The position numbers were made by a program, and so were the translations under genes. DNA of 64,000 nt from assembly GCF_005780165.1 (NCBI RefSeq), contig NZ_VAUV01000009.1:1-64000 (forward strand), written 5' to 3'. Below, piece after piece: positions 44,728 through 54,359 of this stretch. The notes under the pieces are model-generated. The model was not told the DNA's origin, ran no database searches, and saw nothing but the letters and a program-made list of their open reading frames with translations. This stretch comes from Phragmitibacter flavus. GTDB taxonomy: Bacteria > Verrucomicrobiota > Verrucomicrobiia > Verrucomicrobiales > Verrucomicrobiaceae. Each line of letters opens with the position of its first letter. Position 1 is the stretch's first letter.

Positions 44728-45259
44728 CTTGGGTAAACAACTCCTTGTCAGGACCCGCCGAACGAATCTCCATCTGCTTGGCGGACAGTGCGTGGAACCA
44801 GTAAGGCGTGCCCCAGGCATCCACCAATGCCCCATCCTTGATGGCGGGACTGTCTTTGGGCAACAAGGCGGTCCGCTTGTTATTCTCCCCAATCAATGCA
44901 CTCACCACCATCTCGTTGTGTCCAGGCGGATTGTCGCCAAATCCTTGCCGAAACAGATACAACACCTCCCGCACCGCCTGAATCCGTTCCTCTGGATTCC
45001 TCTCCGGATTGGCAAGCATGTTGGACATCTCCGCCGCCGCATCATGCATCACCACAGGGGCCAAGGGCTCTGACTTCATCTCAAGAGTGCCGCCATCCCG
45101 CGCAACATCCGTAGCACTTGGCACTGAGTTCTCAGCGAACGCATCATCAGTCGCAGGTTTCGGAGGCAACGGCGTGCGTCGCACCCTCGTCGCCAGCACC
45201 AGAAAAACGACCGCCAAAGCGATGATTAGCCAAAATTTGTGACGTTGAAGATACGACAT
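44708..45259 (-). CDS. Small membrane-anchored protein with pseudopilin-like C-terminus
   Basis: A 183-aa protein starting at ATG 45259 (a TTG at 45274 in the same frame would add five residues). One N-terminal membrane helix (FWLIIALAVVFLVLATRV) is followed by a Pro/Asp/Glu linker. The C-terminal phrase DAWGTPYWFHALSAKQMEIRSAGPD resembles the calcium-binding end of major pseudopilins such as GspG (D-x-WG-x-P.. ..SaGpD), although no prepilin peptidase site is present. It might therefore be a periplasmic domain derived from, or mimicking, a pseudopilin. It overlaps the TPR-thioredoxin gene by 20 bases and lies 35 bases downstream of the DUF1501 gene. Function unknown. Confidence 0.7.
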   Translation of the reverse strand: MSYLQRHKFWLIIALAVVFLVLATRVRRTPLPPKPATDDAFAENSVPSATDVARDGGTLEMKSEPLAPVVMHDAAAEMSNMLANPERNPEERIQAVREVLYLFRQGFGDNPPGHNEMVVSALIGENNKRTALLPKDSPAIKDGALVDAWGTPYWFHALSAKQMEIRSAGPDKELFTQDDLVVE

Positions 45260-45294
45260 GGCAGGTATCTTCAATCCTACACAATCCGGCCAGA

Positions 45295-46923
45295 TTATGC
45301 ATCAAGGAAATCAAGATTCCCTGACGTGATGTTCGGCAGCGTCACGAAGCGGCCCAGGTTCGGAAAGATGGTGGACAACGCCGACGAATCCACTCCAAAC
45401 CATCTCGCGATATTGGCCGCATACTGATCCACCGACGTGCTCGGAATCCACAACCCGCGGCTTCCTGTGGCATCAATGGAGTTGGTCACCGTGCCCAGTT
45501 TCAATACGGGGAACTTGCCATAGACCCTGCCGCCCTTGACCGGACCGCCCATCACCAGCGTGTGACCACCCCAAGCATGATCGCTTCCCGCGCTGCTGTC
45601 TGCCTTGTTGGCCGTGAAGGTGCGGGTGAAATCCGACGCGGTGAAAGCAACCACATCGTTCCACTTGTTTCCGACCTCCGGGCCTTTGAGGGCATCCGCA
45701 AAACCTTTAAGCGCGCAGTTCAAGGTGCTCATCAGACCAGTGTGTCCTCCGGTAGCGCTGCCTTCAGGAATCTGCGCCACATGAGTGTCATACCCACCAT
45801 GCTGCACAAAAAATATCTGCCGACCATTGCCCAACGCACTTTGTCCAGCAATGAGGCGGGCCACCAGTTTCATCTGATTGGCAAACGAATTGTTGGCGCT
45901 GATCCCGGAATCGGCAAAAGCATTGGTGAAGTAGCTGTCGAGCGTCGTTGCATTGGTGCCGGGAGCGATCGTCGGCAACAAGGCGCTTCCAACCATGCCT
46001 TCGGTCACGCGGGCGCTGACGGTGACACCATTGTGGGCGTTCTCCATCAGGTTGGCATTGGCCATGTTGATGATGCTCTCAAATGCCTGCAATCGTCGCC
46101 CGGCTTCTGCCGAGGTTTTGTAATTGCTCGGTTCAAACAACACATTGGGATTGTTCACCGCGCTGGAATAGTTGGTCCCATAGCCGGAGAGGCTGACTAG
46201 ACCATTGCTGCTCATGATGTAAGGCGTAACATTGCCAGTGGGACTTACCTGAAAGCTGTTCACTCCGGATATGGAAATGTTCATGGAAACATTGCCGCTG
46301 GAAGGGTTGTGAACGGGGTCGAGAAGATCCGCGATGCGCCCTCCCCAACCACTGCTGAATGGGCGATCGGGAATGGAGCTCTGCCATTGCACCTGCTGGT
46401 CGGAGTGGGAGTAGAGCTGCGGTGGTTTGGGTGCGGTCGAATAATTTGCTCGTGTCACCCCCGGCATCGTCATTGAGCCGACGTTCGCCACAAAGGCAGC
46501 GTCTCCCTGCTCAAACAAGGTCTTGATCGCCCCAAGTTTCGGATGGATTCCATAGCTGCCAACATAACCACTGAGAGGATTGGATTCAGCGATGTTGGTG
46601 GCAGCGATGGGCAGCGCATTCAAACTTGCATCGGCGTTGTTGATGGGAATGGCCAGCAGTCCCCTGCCCGCTTCATAGTCCGCGCGGGCACCACCGGACA
46701 GTGGCATCAGCATGTTGTTCGAATCGTTGCCGCCGTTGAGGAAAACGCATACCAGCGCCTTGTAACCCCCTCCTCCAACCGGCTGGGCGTTGAGCGCCCC
46801 CTGCATCAATTTCAAATGCGCCAGGGTGTTCACCACGCTGGTAATCCCCATGGCCGAGCATCCGGTCTTCACCAAAAACTGCCGTCGATTGGGTTCGTTT
46901 TTTCGCGGAAAAATCAGGTTCAT
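45295..46923 (-). CDS. DUF1501 exported protein
   Basis: A 542-aa protein of the DUF1501 family, common in Planctomycetes and Verrucomicrobia. The N-terminus has a twin-arginine signal (RRQFLVKTGCSAMG, RR at 13-14), so it is probably exported folded. Landmarks: VFLNGGNDSNNMLMPL near residue 60, HGGYDTH, and DHAWGGHTLVMGG near residue 445, conserved in an alkaline-phosphatase-like fold. Metal-dependent hydrolase activity is suspected for the family but not proven. It is 50 bases downstream of the DUF1800 gene, its usual partner, and both are probably transcribed together. Confidence 0.92.
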   Translation of the reverse strand: MNLIFPRKNEPNRRQFLVKTGCSAMGITSVVNTLAHLKLMQGALNAQPVGGGGYKALVCVFLNGGNDSNNMLMPLSGGARADYEAGRGLLAIPINNADASLNALPIAATNIAESNPLSGYVGSYGIHPKLGAIKTLFEQGDAAFVANVGSMTMPGVTRANYSTAPKPPQLYSHSDQQVQWQSSIPDRPFSSGWGGRIADLLDPVHNPSSGNVSMNISISGVNSFQVSPTGNVTPYIMSSNGLVSLSGYGTNYSSAVNNPNVLFEPSNYKTSAEAGRRLQAFESIINMANANLMENAHNGVTVSARVTEGMVGSALLPTIAPGTNATTLDSYFTNAFADSGISANNSFANQMKLVARLIAGQSALGNGRQIFFVQHGGYDTHVAQIPEGSATGGHTGLMSTLNCALKGFADALKGPEVGNKWNDVVAFTASDFTRTFTANKADSSAGSDHAWGGHTLVMGGPVKGGRVYGKFPVLKLGTVTNSIDATGSRGLWIPSTSVDQYAANIARWFGVDSSALSTIFPNLGRFVTLPNITSGNLDFLDA

Positions 46924-46973
46924 GGCAATAAGTTGAGGGGACGGCTGGAAAGGCTTTTTTTAAATCTTCGATG

Positions 46974-49900
46974 CTATTTAAGGATCAACGCCTGCGGACA
47001 GCTCAGGACAAGATAGATGATGTTGCGAATGCGGGTGCGGGCATCGTTCCTAAAGTTGGTATTGTCACTGGTGTGGCGGTTGTTGGCGGCGATGAAGTTC
47101 ACTGCGTCGATGATCGACTTGCGCGGATTGGAGGTTCCCAGTGATCCGAATTTCGCTTTCAGATAACCACCACAAAAAAGCAGGTCATACTGATCCACCA
47201 ATGCTCTGACCGCTTCGGCATGCGCCACCTGTCGTTGAGTGGTTCCCGGTGTCGTCGGAACTGCAGCAGGAGCATATTGGTCGACCAGGGATGCGGCGTA
47301 AAGACTGATGTAGCTATCGATCAGTGGATCATAGTTCAGAATCAGATTGTCTTTTTGATTGCTGATGTTCACCGGCTGGGCCGTTCCACCCGGAGAGGAG
47401 TCAAAGGTCGTGGCAGTGAAATATCCAGCGTTGACCGAATATTGGGGGTTCGCCAGCTGCACCTGCGAAGCATTTTGATAGGATGCCATCATCGGGAAAT
47501 CATCCAGTCCGCGTCCGGTGTTGGTGTTGGTGGTCGATGGAAGCGAGGCAAAGATGGTGCTGTAGTGATAATTGAAGATGTTGACGACGCTGGACTCCGT
47601 AGCGACCTGAAGTTCAGGGGCCACCAAGCCCGCTGCGGCAAGCGGTCCAGGCATCACATAGTCCGGCAGGAACCAGTTGAAAACACTGGGGGAAAACTGC
47701 GGGCTCTGGGTAATGGACCCGGTCAGATCGGAGAACCTGAACCGCACCGGATTGGCCGTGAACTTCGCGAGTTCAGAAGTCGGATAGGCAGTGGTCACCG
47801 GAGACTGCTGCGAATTGAAGGGGACCGTCATGGTGGTCAGGTTGGCGAGCGGGGCACCAGAGAAAACCTTGGCGGCACGCAGATAGGCTGCCAGGTGCAG
47901 CAGCGGCTCCTTGGGTTTTCCTGCGGTGGCCACATTGTCAGCGAACGACAGACTGCGCGCTTCATAATCCAGCAGGATGGCCTTGATGACTTCCCCGAGA
48001 TTGCCATTCGTATCCCTGAACTTTTGTGCAACGCGATGAAGATAACCGGAGCTTGGATTGGAGGTGGTGAATCGCTGGATCAGTAACCGGCTGATGAACA
48101 TGGGCGTGTTGGGATGCCCGTCGTAAGTGGAAGAGGCCAACTGCCCCGCGAGGGCATTGAGCGCCAGACTAATATCTGCAAGTCCTTCTGATTCGACCCC
48201 TGAGTTATCAGTTCGCGCCGGGATGTTCGCCTGCCCCACCTTCCCCTCAAACAAGATCTTCGCAGCGAAGTCATGATGAGCATCGAATATCTTCATCGGA
48301 TTCGTCCACTGAGCCTGCCAGTAACGAATCTGGTTGCCCAAGTAGAAATCCGTATTGTTTTCAACTGCACCGATCCGCTGATTGGAGGTATTCGGATAGG
48401 TCGCAACACCGTTCACCACCGCGTGACGTTTTCCAAAGCCGAAGCCGGTCATGACTCTGGAGAGTTCGCGGATATCCTCCTGGTCGTAAGTGGGAATGGG
48501 AAGTCCGTCCTCATCCAGCTTCAGGCTGCCGTCGGGGTGGCGCAGCACCAAGCCAATGGAAAACAACTGCATGATCTCCCGCGCAAAGTTTTCATCCGGA
48601 GTAATGTTCCCGGAAGCCTTGCGGTTTTTTAGGTGGCTGAGATAGATCCCCATGATGGGATGCTGGGTAACATCCGACAATACCTGGCGGTATTTGCCAA
48701 AGGCATTGTTGGCCAGCATGTCCCAATAGTGGGCTGCCCCGTAGTGATAGGTGGCGACGGTGGTGTCGGCTTCGGAAATGACGACGATCTGACTCAAAGC
48801 AAAAGCCATGCGCTGGCGCAACTGGGCTTTGGCCTGCAATGTCAACGTCCACCATTCGCGACGGCGGTTCAGCTGATTGGGATAGTTGTTCTCGTGGATC
48901 GTGCTGCCTGACCAAGTGCGGTTTCCTGTATTCCAGGAAAATGAAGCGCCCCCAAACTGGGGATCGTTGTTCGCATTCAGATGCCGGTTGCCACGAATCA
49001 TAAAATCCTCCACGTCCGCCGCCTCCACCAAGGTTTTCAACGAAGGATATGGCGTGGTGGTGGCACTGATTTGTTGATCCAGCCACGCGGTGTAACCCGC
49101 GATCGCGTTGTTGCCATTGGCGGCAATCAGATTTTTCACCTCCTGGATGCTCTCCGGTGTGGGACCAAAGGTGGCCTGAGTCAAAAATCTCGCGATGTCC
49201 CGGTCAATGGCGTCGCCGGTCAACGCCGGCCATTGGGCGCTGCCATAGGCGGGGGGATCCGCAGGTGTCGGTGGCGGCATCACGGAACCTGAAGTCAGGG
49301 TATAATTACCACGCACTTCACCACTCGGGTAGTTGGCACTGTGGACGTTGATGTAAACATATCCTGCATGCAGGGCATTGAGCGTCGCCTGATCCGTTGT
49401 CCATCCCACCGCCGGTTCAGCTTCAATCGACCACGGATGTTCGCTGACCTGACCCAGCGGAATGCTTTCAATGATGGGCCCGCTGTTCTGAGGATCGATG
49501 GCAGGTGCCGCGTGCAAGTGAGACGCGCTTTGGATCGTTGTCAGGTTGCTGAATTCGGATCGCACCAACGCCTGAGTGTTGTCGCCATTCAGCAACAAGG
49601 TTGAGACCCCGGTCGCACTGGTCACCGCACCACCCTCGCGACCATAATACGAGACAAAAAGACGACGATTGTCATCCGTATTGGTGGCATCGCGCACGTC
49701 AACGGTGCAGGTGGTGCCGACCGGAATGGTCACGCTTCCGTTGTCCGCCTTGAACGAAAGCCGTAAGATTTCCGGCACTTCCGGAATCAGTGGCGTCTCC
49801 ACTTTGGGGGCCACCAACAAATCGTATTGCGTGGCACCACTGGCCATGGTGATGGTGCTGCCGGGTATTGCAACACCCGTGCTCGTTTGTAATGTGTAGT

Positions 49901-50645
49901 CGTTGGCAGAGGCCGATCCCTTCAGCGGATCAGGCGATCCCGCCGTGGTGAGCGAGATGGTCAGCGGCATGGTGGTGCCGTAAGTTCTTGTCAGCCGCAC
50001 ACGGGCTTTGATTCCTTCTTTTTCAAAGGCACTAGGGGTCACCACACTGGTGGTGATCGACATCAAGCTGCGCAAAGTCTCGCCATCGCTGGCAGCGCCC
50101 CCCGAAGCGTTGTTGGTCGAATTTGCAAGGGCAGGATTGGTGCCCATCACCGACTCCGCCCAGTCCGAAATCTGATCGCCATCGCTGTCCTGATCACACA
50201 CCTTCACCATGTAGAATTTAGGCGTTGTTCCCGTCCCCATCGGCACCGTGATCGTCATGGTCGCGTTGTTGCCCGTCACCGGACTGCCTTCTGCAACCCA
50301 GGTCGGCCCCTTGGGCGACGAACTGCTGACCAAACTGTAGCGTTTTCCCGTCAGAGTCTCGAACGATACCTGCACGTCCGTTCCGACAATCGCCATTGTC
50401 TCCACATTCAGCCGATCCCCCGCGCTGCGTGGATCGGTTCCCGCCACTGATTCCTCGTAATTGGATGCCCCGTCACCATCTTCATCTTCATCAGGAGGCA
50501 ACAAGTCCGGCGTGACCGAGTAGCGATGCTGCCAGACATCGTCGTAACCATCATTGTTAAAATCGCTCATTGCATAACCCGTTTGGGAAAATGACAGCAG
50601 CGAAGTGGTGACTAATCCCAGCACTAGGGGGAGGTTGAGCTTCAT
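46974..50645 (-). CDS. DUF1800 exported protein with CHRD domain
   Basis: A 1,223-aa protein. Signal peptide (MKLNLPLVLGLVTTSLLSFSQTGYA), an EF-hand-like calcium loop DFNNDGYDDVWQ and a second DEDEDGDGASNYEE, a beta-rich region with a Calx-beta-like stretch (KARVRLTRTYGTTMPLTISL), a CHRD domain (about 325-450: HLHAAPAIDP... AGYVYINVHSANYPSGEVRG) and a C-terminal DUF1800 domain from about 480 (DIARFLTQATFGPTPESIQE; NFAREIMQLFSIGL; FGKRHAV). The pair DUF1800-DUF1501 recurs in this lineage; exported calcium-binding surface proteins acting on polymers is one proposal, without direct evidence here. Tail ends SCPQALILK. Confidence 0.9.
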   Translation of the reverse strand: MKLNLPLVLGLVTTSLLSFSQTGYAMSDFNNDGYDDVWQHRYSVTPDLLPPDEDEDGDGASNYEESVAGTDPRSAGDRLNVETMAIVGTDVQVSFETLTGKRYSLVSSSSPKGPTWVAEGSPVTGNNATMTITVPMGTGTTPKFYMVKVCDQDSDGDQISDWAESVMGTNPALANSTNNASGGAASDGETLRSLMSITTSVVTPSAFEKEGIKARVRLTRTYGTTMPLTISLTTAGSPDPLKGSASANDYTLQTSTGVAIPGSTITMASGATQYDLLVAPKVETPLIPEVPEILRLSFKADNGSVTIPVGTTCTVDVRDATNTDDNRRLFVSYYGREGGAVTSATGVSTLLLNGDNTQALVRSEFSNLTTIQSASHLHAAPAIDPQNSGPIIESIPLGQVSEHPWSIEAEPAVGWTTDQATLNALHAGYVYINVHSANYPSGEVRGNYTLTSGSVMPPPTPADPPAYGSAQWPALTGDAIDRDIARFLTQATFGPTPESIQEVKNLIAANGNNAIAGYTAWLDQQISATTTPYPSLKTLVEAADVEDFMIRGNRHLNANNDPQFGGASFSWNTGNRTWSGSTIHENNYPNQLNRRREWWTLTLQAKAQLRQRMAFALSQIVVISEADTTVATYHYGAAHYWDMLANNAFGKYRQVLSDVTQHPIMGIYLSHLKNRKASGNITPDENFAREIMQLFSIGLVLRHPDGSLKLDEDGLPIPTYDQEDIRELSRVMTGFGFGKRHAVVNGVATYPNTSNQRIGAVENNTDFYLGNQIRYWQAQWTNPMKIFDAHHDFAAKILFEGKVGQANIPARTDNSGVESEGLADISLALNALAGQLASSTYDGHPNTPMFISRLLIQRFTTSNPSSGYLHRVAQKFRDTNGNLGEVIKAILLDYEARSLSFADNVATAGKPKEPLLHLAAYLRAAKVFSGAPLANLTTMTVPFNSQQSPVTTAYPTSELAKFTANPVRFRFSDLTGSITQSPQFSPSVFNWFLPDYVMPGPLAAAGLVAPELQVATESSVVNIFNYHYSTIFASLPSTTNTNTGRGLDDFPMMASYQNASQVQLANPQYSVNAGYFTATTFDSSPGGTAQPVNISNQKDNLILNYDPLIDSYISLYAASLVDQYAPAAVPTTPGTTQRQVAHAEAVRALVDQYDLLFCGGYLKAKFGSLGTSNPRKSIIDAVNFIAANNRHTSDNTNFRNDARTRIRNIIYLVLSCPQALILK

Positions 50646-50778
50646 GGCAGGAGGCTAGGCGTTGAGCTCAGGCCAATTACCGTGAGCAAACTCCTAAAAT
50701 GCCAAATATGCCAATAAAGATCAATCCAAAAATATTCGGAGGCAAATAATTGTTCATGCTCACCAACCAAAAATGGCG

Positions 50779-51714
50779 CTACTGCGGCACGGTCTCGCGC
50801 CAATCCAGCATGACCGCGCTCCCGCCATCTCCAGAAACCAAAACCGTGATGCTGCGGGCATAATCCCCTGCAACCCCCGTGCTCACCACCCGGCGGGTGC
50901 TCCCCTTGAGCGTCAACAAACCTTCGAGCAATACCATGTCGGCCTCTGAAATGCCCAGCAGCGCCGTCACTTCGCCCAGCTCTAAAAATGGCGTATCATC
51001 CAGCGTGTAACGTCGTCCATCGGGTCCGTCGCGGCGTGACGCCAGATCCCTTGCATTCAGCACCGAAACCCCCGTGAGGGCCGCAATCAGCTCAGGACTC
51101 GCCTCATTGACGTCCAGCATCCCATCTCCAAACACGGTGAAACTCTCCCGCCATTGTGGCCAAAGCTCGATCAACGTGTCCATTCCGGCCACCAGCGCCA
51201 CTTCATCCAGACTGCGAAACGGTCGATCATAAGGCCGCCCCGGAAAACCCGCCTTTTCATATTGATCGCGCTCCATGCTGTCGAGCCGCTGCAATTCATC
51301 GCCATCGATCCAGTCGAGCATGCGATTGACCAACGTCTGCGCCGCCGCCGCTTCCAAACCTTTCCCTGAAAATAACCGCTCCAAAATCAGCCGACGCTGC
51401 TCCGTGAGCAAGGCGTTGATGTTGAGCAAACTCTCCTCGGTGGAGATGATCGCTTCATACCTCTCCACCGGGGAAACCTGACGGCCCAGCAAAGGATCAC
51501 CCATCTTCACCATCGGATTCGACGCCACAGCAACCCCCATCTCCGCGAGCTGTCTCGCACGAAACACCTGGTGCCGCGCTCCCACCGACTCCACATCCTG
51601 CATGATCACCATCAAGGTGGTTACCACCAAAAAAGACAGCAGTGCGATCACCCATAACACCACCAGCAAGGCGGAAGCCCGGCTTTTTTTGGTCGGTAAG
51701 ATCGCGAAATTCAT
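50779..51714 (-). CDS. gspK: GspK-like minor pseudopilin of type II secretion
   Basis: A 311-aa protein from the ATG at 51714. The N-terminus has the prepilin-like hydrophobic helix (SRASALLVVLWVIALLSFLVV) of GspK; the rest has the GspK-typical helix-hairpin-helix region (DVNEASPELIAALTGVSVLNARDLASRR) and the 'NINALL... RMLDWIDGDE' segment. GspK caps the pseudopilus tip. The frame is open to 51837, but the extension lacks sense for a pseudopilin, so the inner start is preferred. It is divergent from the gspL-gspM-gspD operon across a 171-base gap, hence likely co-regulated. Confidence 0.87.
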   Translation of the reverse strand: MNFAILPTKKSRASALLVVLWVIALLSFLVVTTLMVIMQDVESVGARHQVFRARQLAEMGVAVASNPMVKMGDPLLGRQVSPVERYEAIISTEESLLNINALLTEQRRLILERLFSGKGLEAAAAQTLVNRMLDWIDGDELQRLDSMERDQYEKAGFPGRPYDRPFRSLDEVALVAGMDTLIELWPQWRESFTVFGDGMLDVNEASPELIAALTGVSVLNARDLASRRDGPDGRRYTLDDTPFLELGEVTALLGISEADMVLLEGLLTLKGSTRRVVSTGVAGDYARSITVLVSGDGGSAVMLDWRETVPQ

Positions 51715-51885
51715 CCAGTGCAGGCTATTGTTCACAGCGCCTCCATTCTGCCAAGCGGGAATCAACTTTTTCTCCCTTTCTTCGGGAAAGACACCCGCCT
51801 TGTCGTTCCCGGCAATCCCCGTGAATTTTTCTCGCACCGTGATTTCTAAGGCCTAAGATAGATCAGGATTTATTGACTTACTACC

Positions 51886-53109
51886 ATGCCCGCCGCCCCG
51901 AACCTCCACTTGTATCTTCCCGGCGAAGATAGCAGGGAGTTGTGGCGTCGTGAATCCAATGGCCGCTGGGCTCATCAAGTTACCGCTTCCACCGACACGA
52001 GCGGAGCCGTTCGGGCGATCGAGATGCTGGCATTCGACAGCAGTCCGTTTTTTGCATTGAACCCTGGCGATGACCACAAGGGCCTCGACCAGGCGATTGC
52101 GCTGCGCTGGGAATCCCTCGGCATGGAGGTTGAGCCGCCGGGCAAGGTATGGACCGGATGGGAGGTCGCTCATGAACACGGCCGTGTTCTGGTTGGAACC
52201 CTCGCGCTCAATGCCCAGGACCTGCCCGAAGAAATGCTCCGGCACAACGCTTCAGGATTTGAGCCCAGCATCTCGCTCTATGCGATCCCCCATCACAGTT
52301 TTGTCATCTACAAGGAACTCGGACGTTATGTCGTCGCCTTCATGCATGAGAAACGTTTGGTGCATGTGACCGTGCTCTCCTCCCGCCAGCTTGATGACCA
52401 TGCCGTGACGGAAATTCATCACCTGGTGGAAGCATTGCGCGGCAGCCTGCTGGTCTCTACTTTTCAGTGCGGCTATCTTTGGACCGAAGCCCCCGCCGCT
52501 TTCCTGACATCGATCCAACAAATTCTAGGCATCCCCATCCTGGTCGCCCCCAAACCTGCGCCCGAACTCCCGTTGGAATCCAGCGGCCTTGTGCCGCCCT
52601 TCGTGGCCATCGCCAGGCTTGCCCATCAAAAGCGCCGCCGACAAATGCAAATTTTCGCGTTCGCCGTTGCCGCCGTCGCGCTCTTGTTCGCTGGCTGGAT
52701 GGGTGCCCTGATGCTGCGCGAACACAAGATCAACGAACAAATGGCTGTCATCGAAGCCAGGCGTCCCGAAGTCGAAAGTGCCCGCACCGCGCAACTTCGC
52801 TGGTCCGCGCTCGAAGAGGCCGTGACGCCTGACACCTATCCGGTCGAAGTGTTTCACCAGATCGTCTCGCTGCTTCCGCCCGAAGGCATTCGCTTCAAGG
52901 AGTTCAGCATGAACAGTGAAAATGTCGTCGTCAGCGGCGAGGCCAGTTCACTCATCCATGCCTCCACTTTTCAGAAGGCGTTAAAAGAAAGCACGCCACT
53001 GCAACGCTACACCTTCAACGCCCCGCAGCCCACCATCATGGATGACAATCGGGCCAGCTTCCGCATCGAAGGAAACCTCAATCCGGGAGGTGCCGATGCA
53101 ACGCAATGA
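51886..53109 (+). CDS. gspL: GspL-like inner-membrane protein
   Basis: A 407-aa protein that resembles a fusion of PilM-like and PilN-like parts, the layout of GspL. Residues 1-240 form a cytoplasmic domain (YLPGEDSRELWRRESNGRW...), a single membrane helix lies at about 253-276 (FAFAVAAVALLFAGWMGALML), and the periplasmic part has a coiled coil and a ferredoxin-like fold (VEVFHQIVSLLPPEGIRFKEFSM). In type II secretion GspL links the ATPase to the pseudopilus. Its stop overlaps gspM by 14 bases. The start is preceded by little recognisable ribosome-binding sequence. No gspE or gspF lies nearby. Confidence 0.7.
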   Translation: MPAAPNLHLYLPGEDSRELWRRESNGRWAHQVTASTDTSGAVRAIEMLAFDSSPFFALNPGDDHKGLDQAIALRWESLGMEVEPPGKVWTGWEVAHEHGRVLVGTLALNAQDLPEEMLRHNASGFEPSISLYAIPHHSFVIYKELGRYVVAFMHEKRLVHVTVLSSRQLDDHAVTEIHHLVEALRGSLLVSTFQCGYLWTEAPAAFLTSIQQILGIPILVAPKPAPELPLESSGLVPPFVAIARLAHQKRRRQMQIFAFAVAAVALLFAGWMGALMLREHKINEQMAVIEARRPEVESARTAQLRWSALEEAVTPDTYPVEVFHQIVSLLPPEGIRFKEFSMNSENVVVSGEASSLIHASTFQKALKESTPLQRYTFNAPQPTIMDDNRASFRIEGNLNPGGADATQ

Positions 53110-53626
53110 ACGTCGATTGCTGATCGCCAGCGGCACCATCGCCAGCGTGTTCGCTTTGTTGCTGGTCTCGCAACGGCTCATCAACTGGCAAAAAAACCTC
53201 GACCGCCGTGAGCGCGAAATCGAGTTGCTGCAAATGGAAGCCGACGCCCTCCTCGCCGATGCCCCTGCATGGGAAGCTCGCGCACGCTGGCTATCCCAAA
53301 CCCAGCCAGTGGCCTCCGACGAACTCGAAGCCAACAAGGAACTCGATCACATCGTCTCCCTGGCCAAACGCGAAGGTCTCGTCGTGCAGTCACAACAACT
53401 TCAAGAGCCACTGAAAACCGACTACTTCCTGCAAATCGGTGTCACCCTCTCCGTCAAAGGCCAGGTTCCCGCCGTTTTCCGGTGGATGCACACCCTGCTC
53501 ACCCCTTCCGAATTCCGCATCGTTCCCGCCCTCAAAGTCATCCCTGACAAGGAAGACCCCGCCCAAGTCGTCGCCCAAGTGCAATTCTGGCGGCGCTACT
53601 CACCCGCCCTGGCCGCCACCCCATGA
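53096..53626 (+). CDS. gspM: GspM/PilO-like inner-membrane protein
   Basis: A 176-aa protein from the ATG at 53096, which has a good ribosome-binding site GGGAGG five bases upstream; the frame is open to 53042 but that start has none. One membrane helix near the N-terminus (LLIASGTIASVFALLLVSQRLI) is followed by a coiled coil and a small alpha/beta domain (YFLQIGVTLSVKGQVPAVFRWMHTLL), as in GspM and PilO. It overlaps gspL by 14 bases and the next gene by 4 (ATGA at 53623-53626). With GspL it would form the inner-membrane platform. Confidence 0.72.
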   Translation: MQRNERRLLIASGTIASVFALLLVSQRLINWQKNLDRREREIELLQMEADALLADAPAWEARARWLSQTQPVASDELEANKELDHIVSLAKREGLVVQSQQLQEPLKTDYFLQIGVTLSVKGQVPAVFRWMHTLLTPSEFRIVPALKVIPDKEDPAQVVAQVQFWRRYSPALAATP

Positions 53627-54336
53627 CCCCGCCACGAGTGATATTTTTCCTCTTCATCACCGTCATTTCCACGGTTGCTGCTGCTGTTGTCGTTGTCGGA
53701 CAAGAGTTTCCAGCACCAACGCCTTATCCTGTGGATCGATATGAAGCCGGCTGGAACACCAACCCCTTCACCCTCAAAACCGCCGCCGTTGCCACCCAAA
53801 AAGAGTCGTTCGCCAAAGATCTTGTCCTCGGCAGCATGTATCAGGTCGGACTCGAAACCACCGTCGTTCTCGTCAACGCCAAGACCCGCGAACGCATCCG
53901 CATCGTCAGCACCCAGGCCGACCCCAACGGCATGCGCATCAAATCCGCCAACATCCTTAACTCCCGCCGCGACTCCTACGCCGAAATCGAAAAGGACGGC
54001 GAGATCGCCATTCTCCGCTACGATGATCGCCTTCAAAAACAACTCGCCGCGCAGAATCAGGTTGCCAGCAACGATCCCAATGGCAACGGCAACCCAAACG
54101 CTGCGGCCATGAACGAGGCGGCAGCGGCAGCGGCAGCTCGCGGCCAACCGGTTCAAAAACCACCCGGTGCCATGGGAAACAATTCCGCCAATCCAAACCC
54201 GAATCCCAACGCCGACATCACCCCCCTTCCTGGCCGCAACACGCCGCCTCAGCGTCGAAGACTTCTCACTGCACCAAGATCTGCCCCCGCCCCTCGCCCG
54301 GCTCCCGCCCCGATGCCTCCGCCACCATCTCAATAA
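53623..54336 (+). CDS. Exported proline/asparagine-rich protein of the gsp operon
   Basis: A 237-aa protein with an N-terminal hydrophobic segment (VIFFLFITVISTVAAAVVVVG), probably a signal peptide or anchor. The middle (about 45-130) is a beta-rich domain (LGSMYQVGLETTVVLVNAKTRERIRIV...). The C-terminus is disordered: Asn/Ala/Pro-rich (NPNPNPNADI) and a long Pro/Ala/Arg tail. By position between gspM and gspD it may fill the GspC or PilP role, bridging the inner-membrane platform to the secretin, but no homology-region domain was recognised. It is coupled to gspM by a 4-base overlap; gspD follows 23 bases on. Confidence 0.55.
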   Translation: MTPPRVIFFLFITVISTVAAAVVVVGQEFPAPTPYPVDRYEAGWNTNPFTLKTAAVATQKESFAKDLVLGSMYQVGLETTVVLVNAKTRERIRIVSTQADPNGMRIKSANILNSRRDSYAEIEKDGEIAILRYDDRLQKQLAAQNQVASNDPNGNGNPNAAAMNEAAAAAAARGQPVQKPPGAMGNNSANPNPNPNADITPLPGRNTPPQRRRLLTAPRSAPAPRPAPAPMPPPPSQ

Positions 54337-54359
54337 ATTCCTCATCTCCTCTTGCCGCC

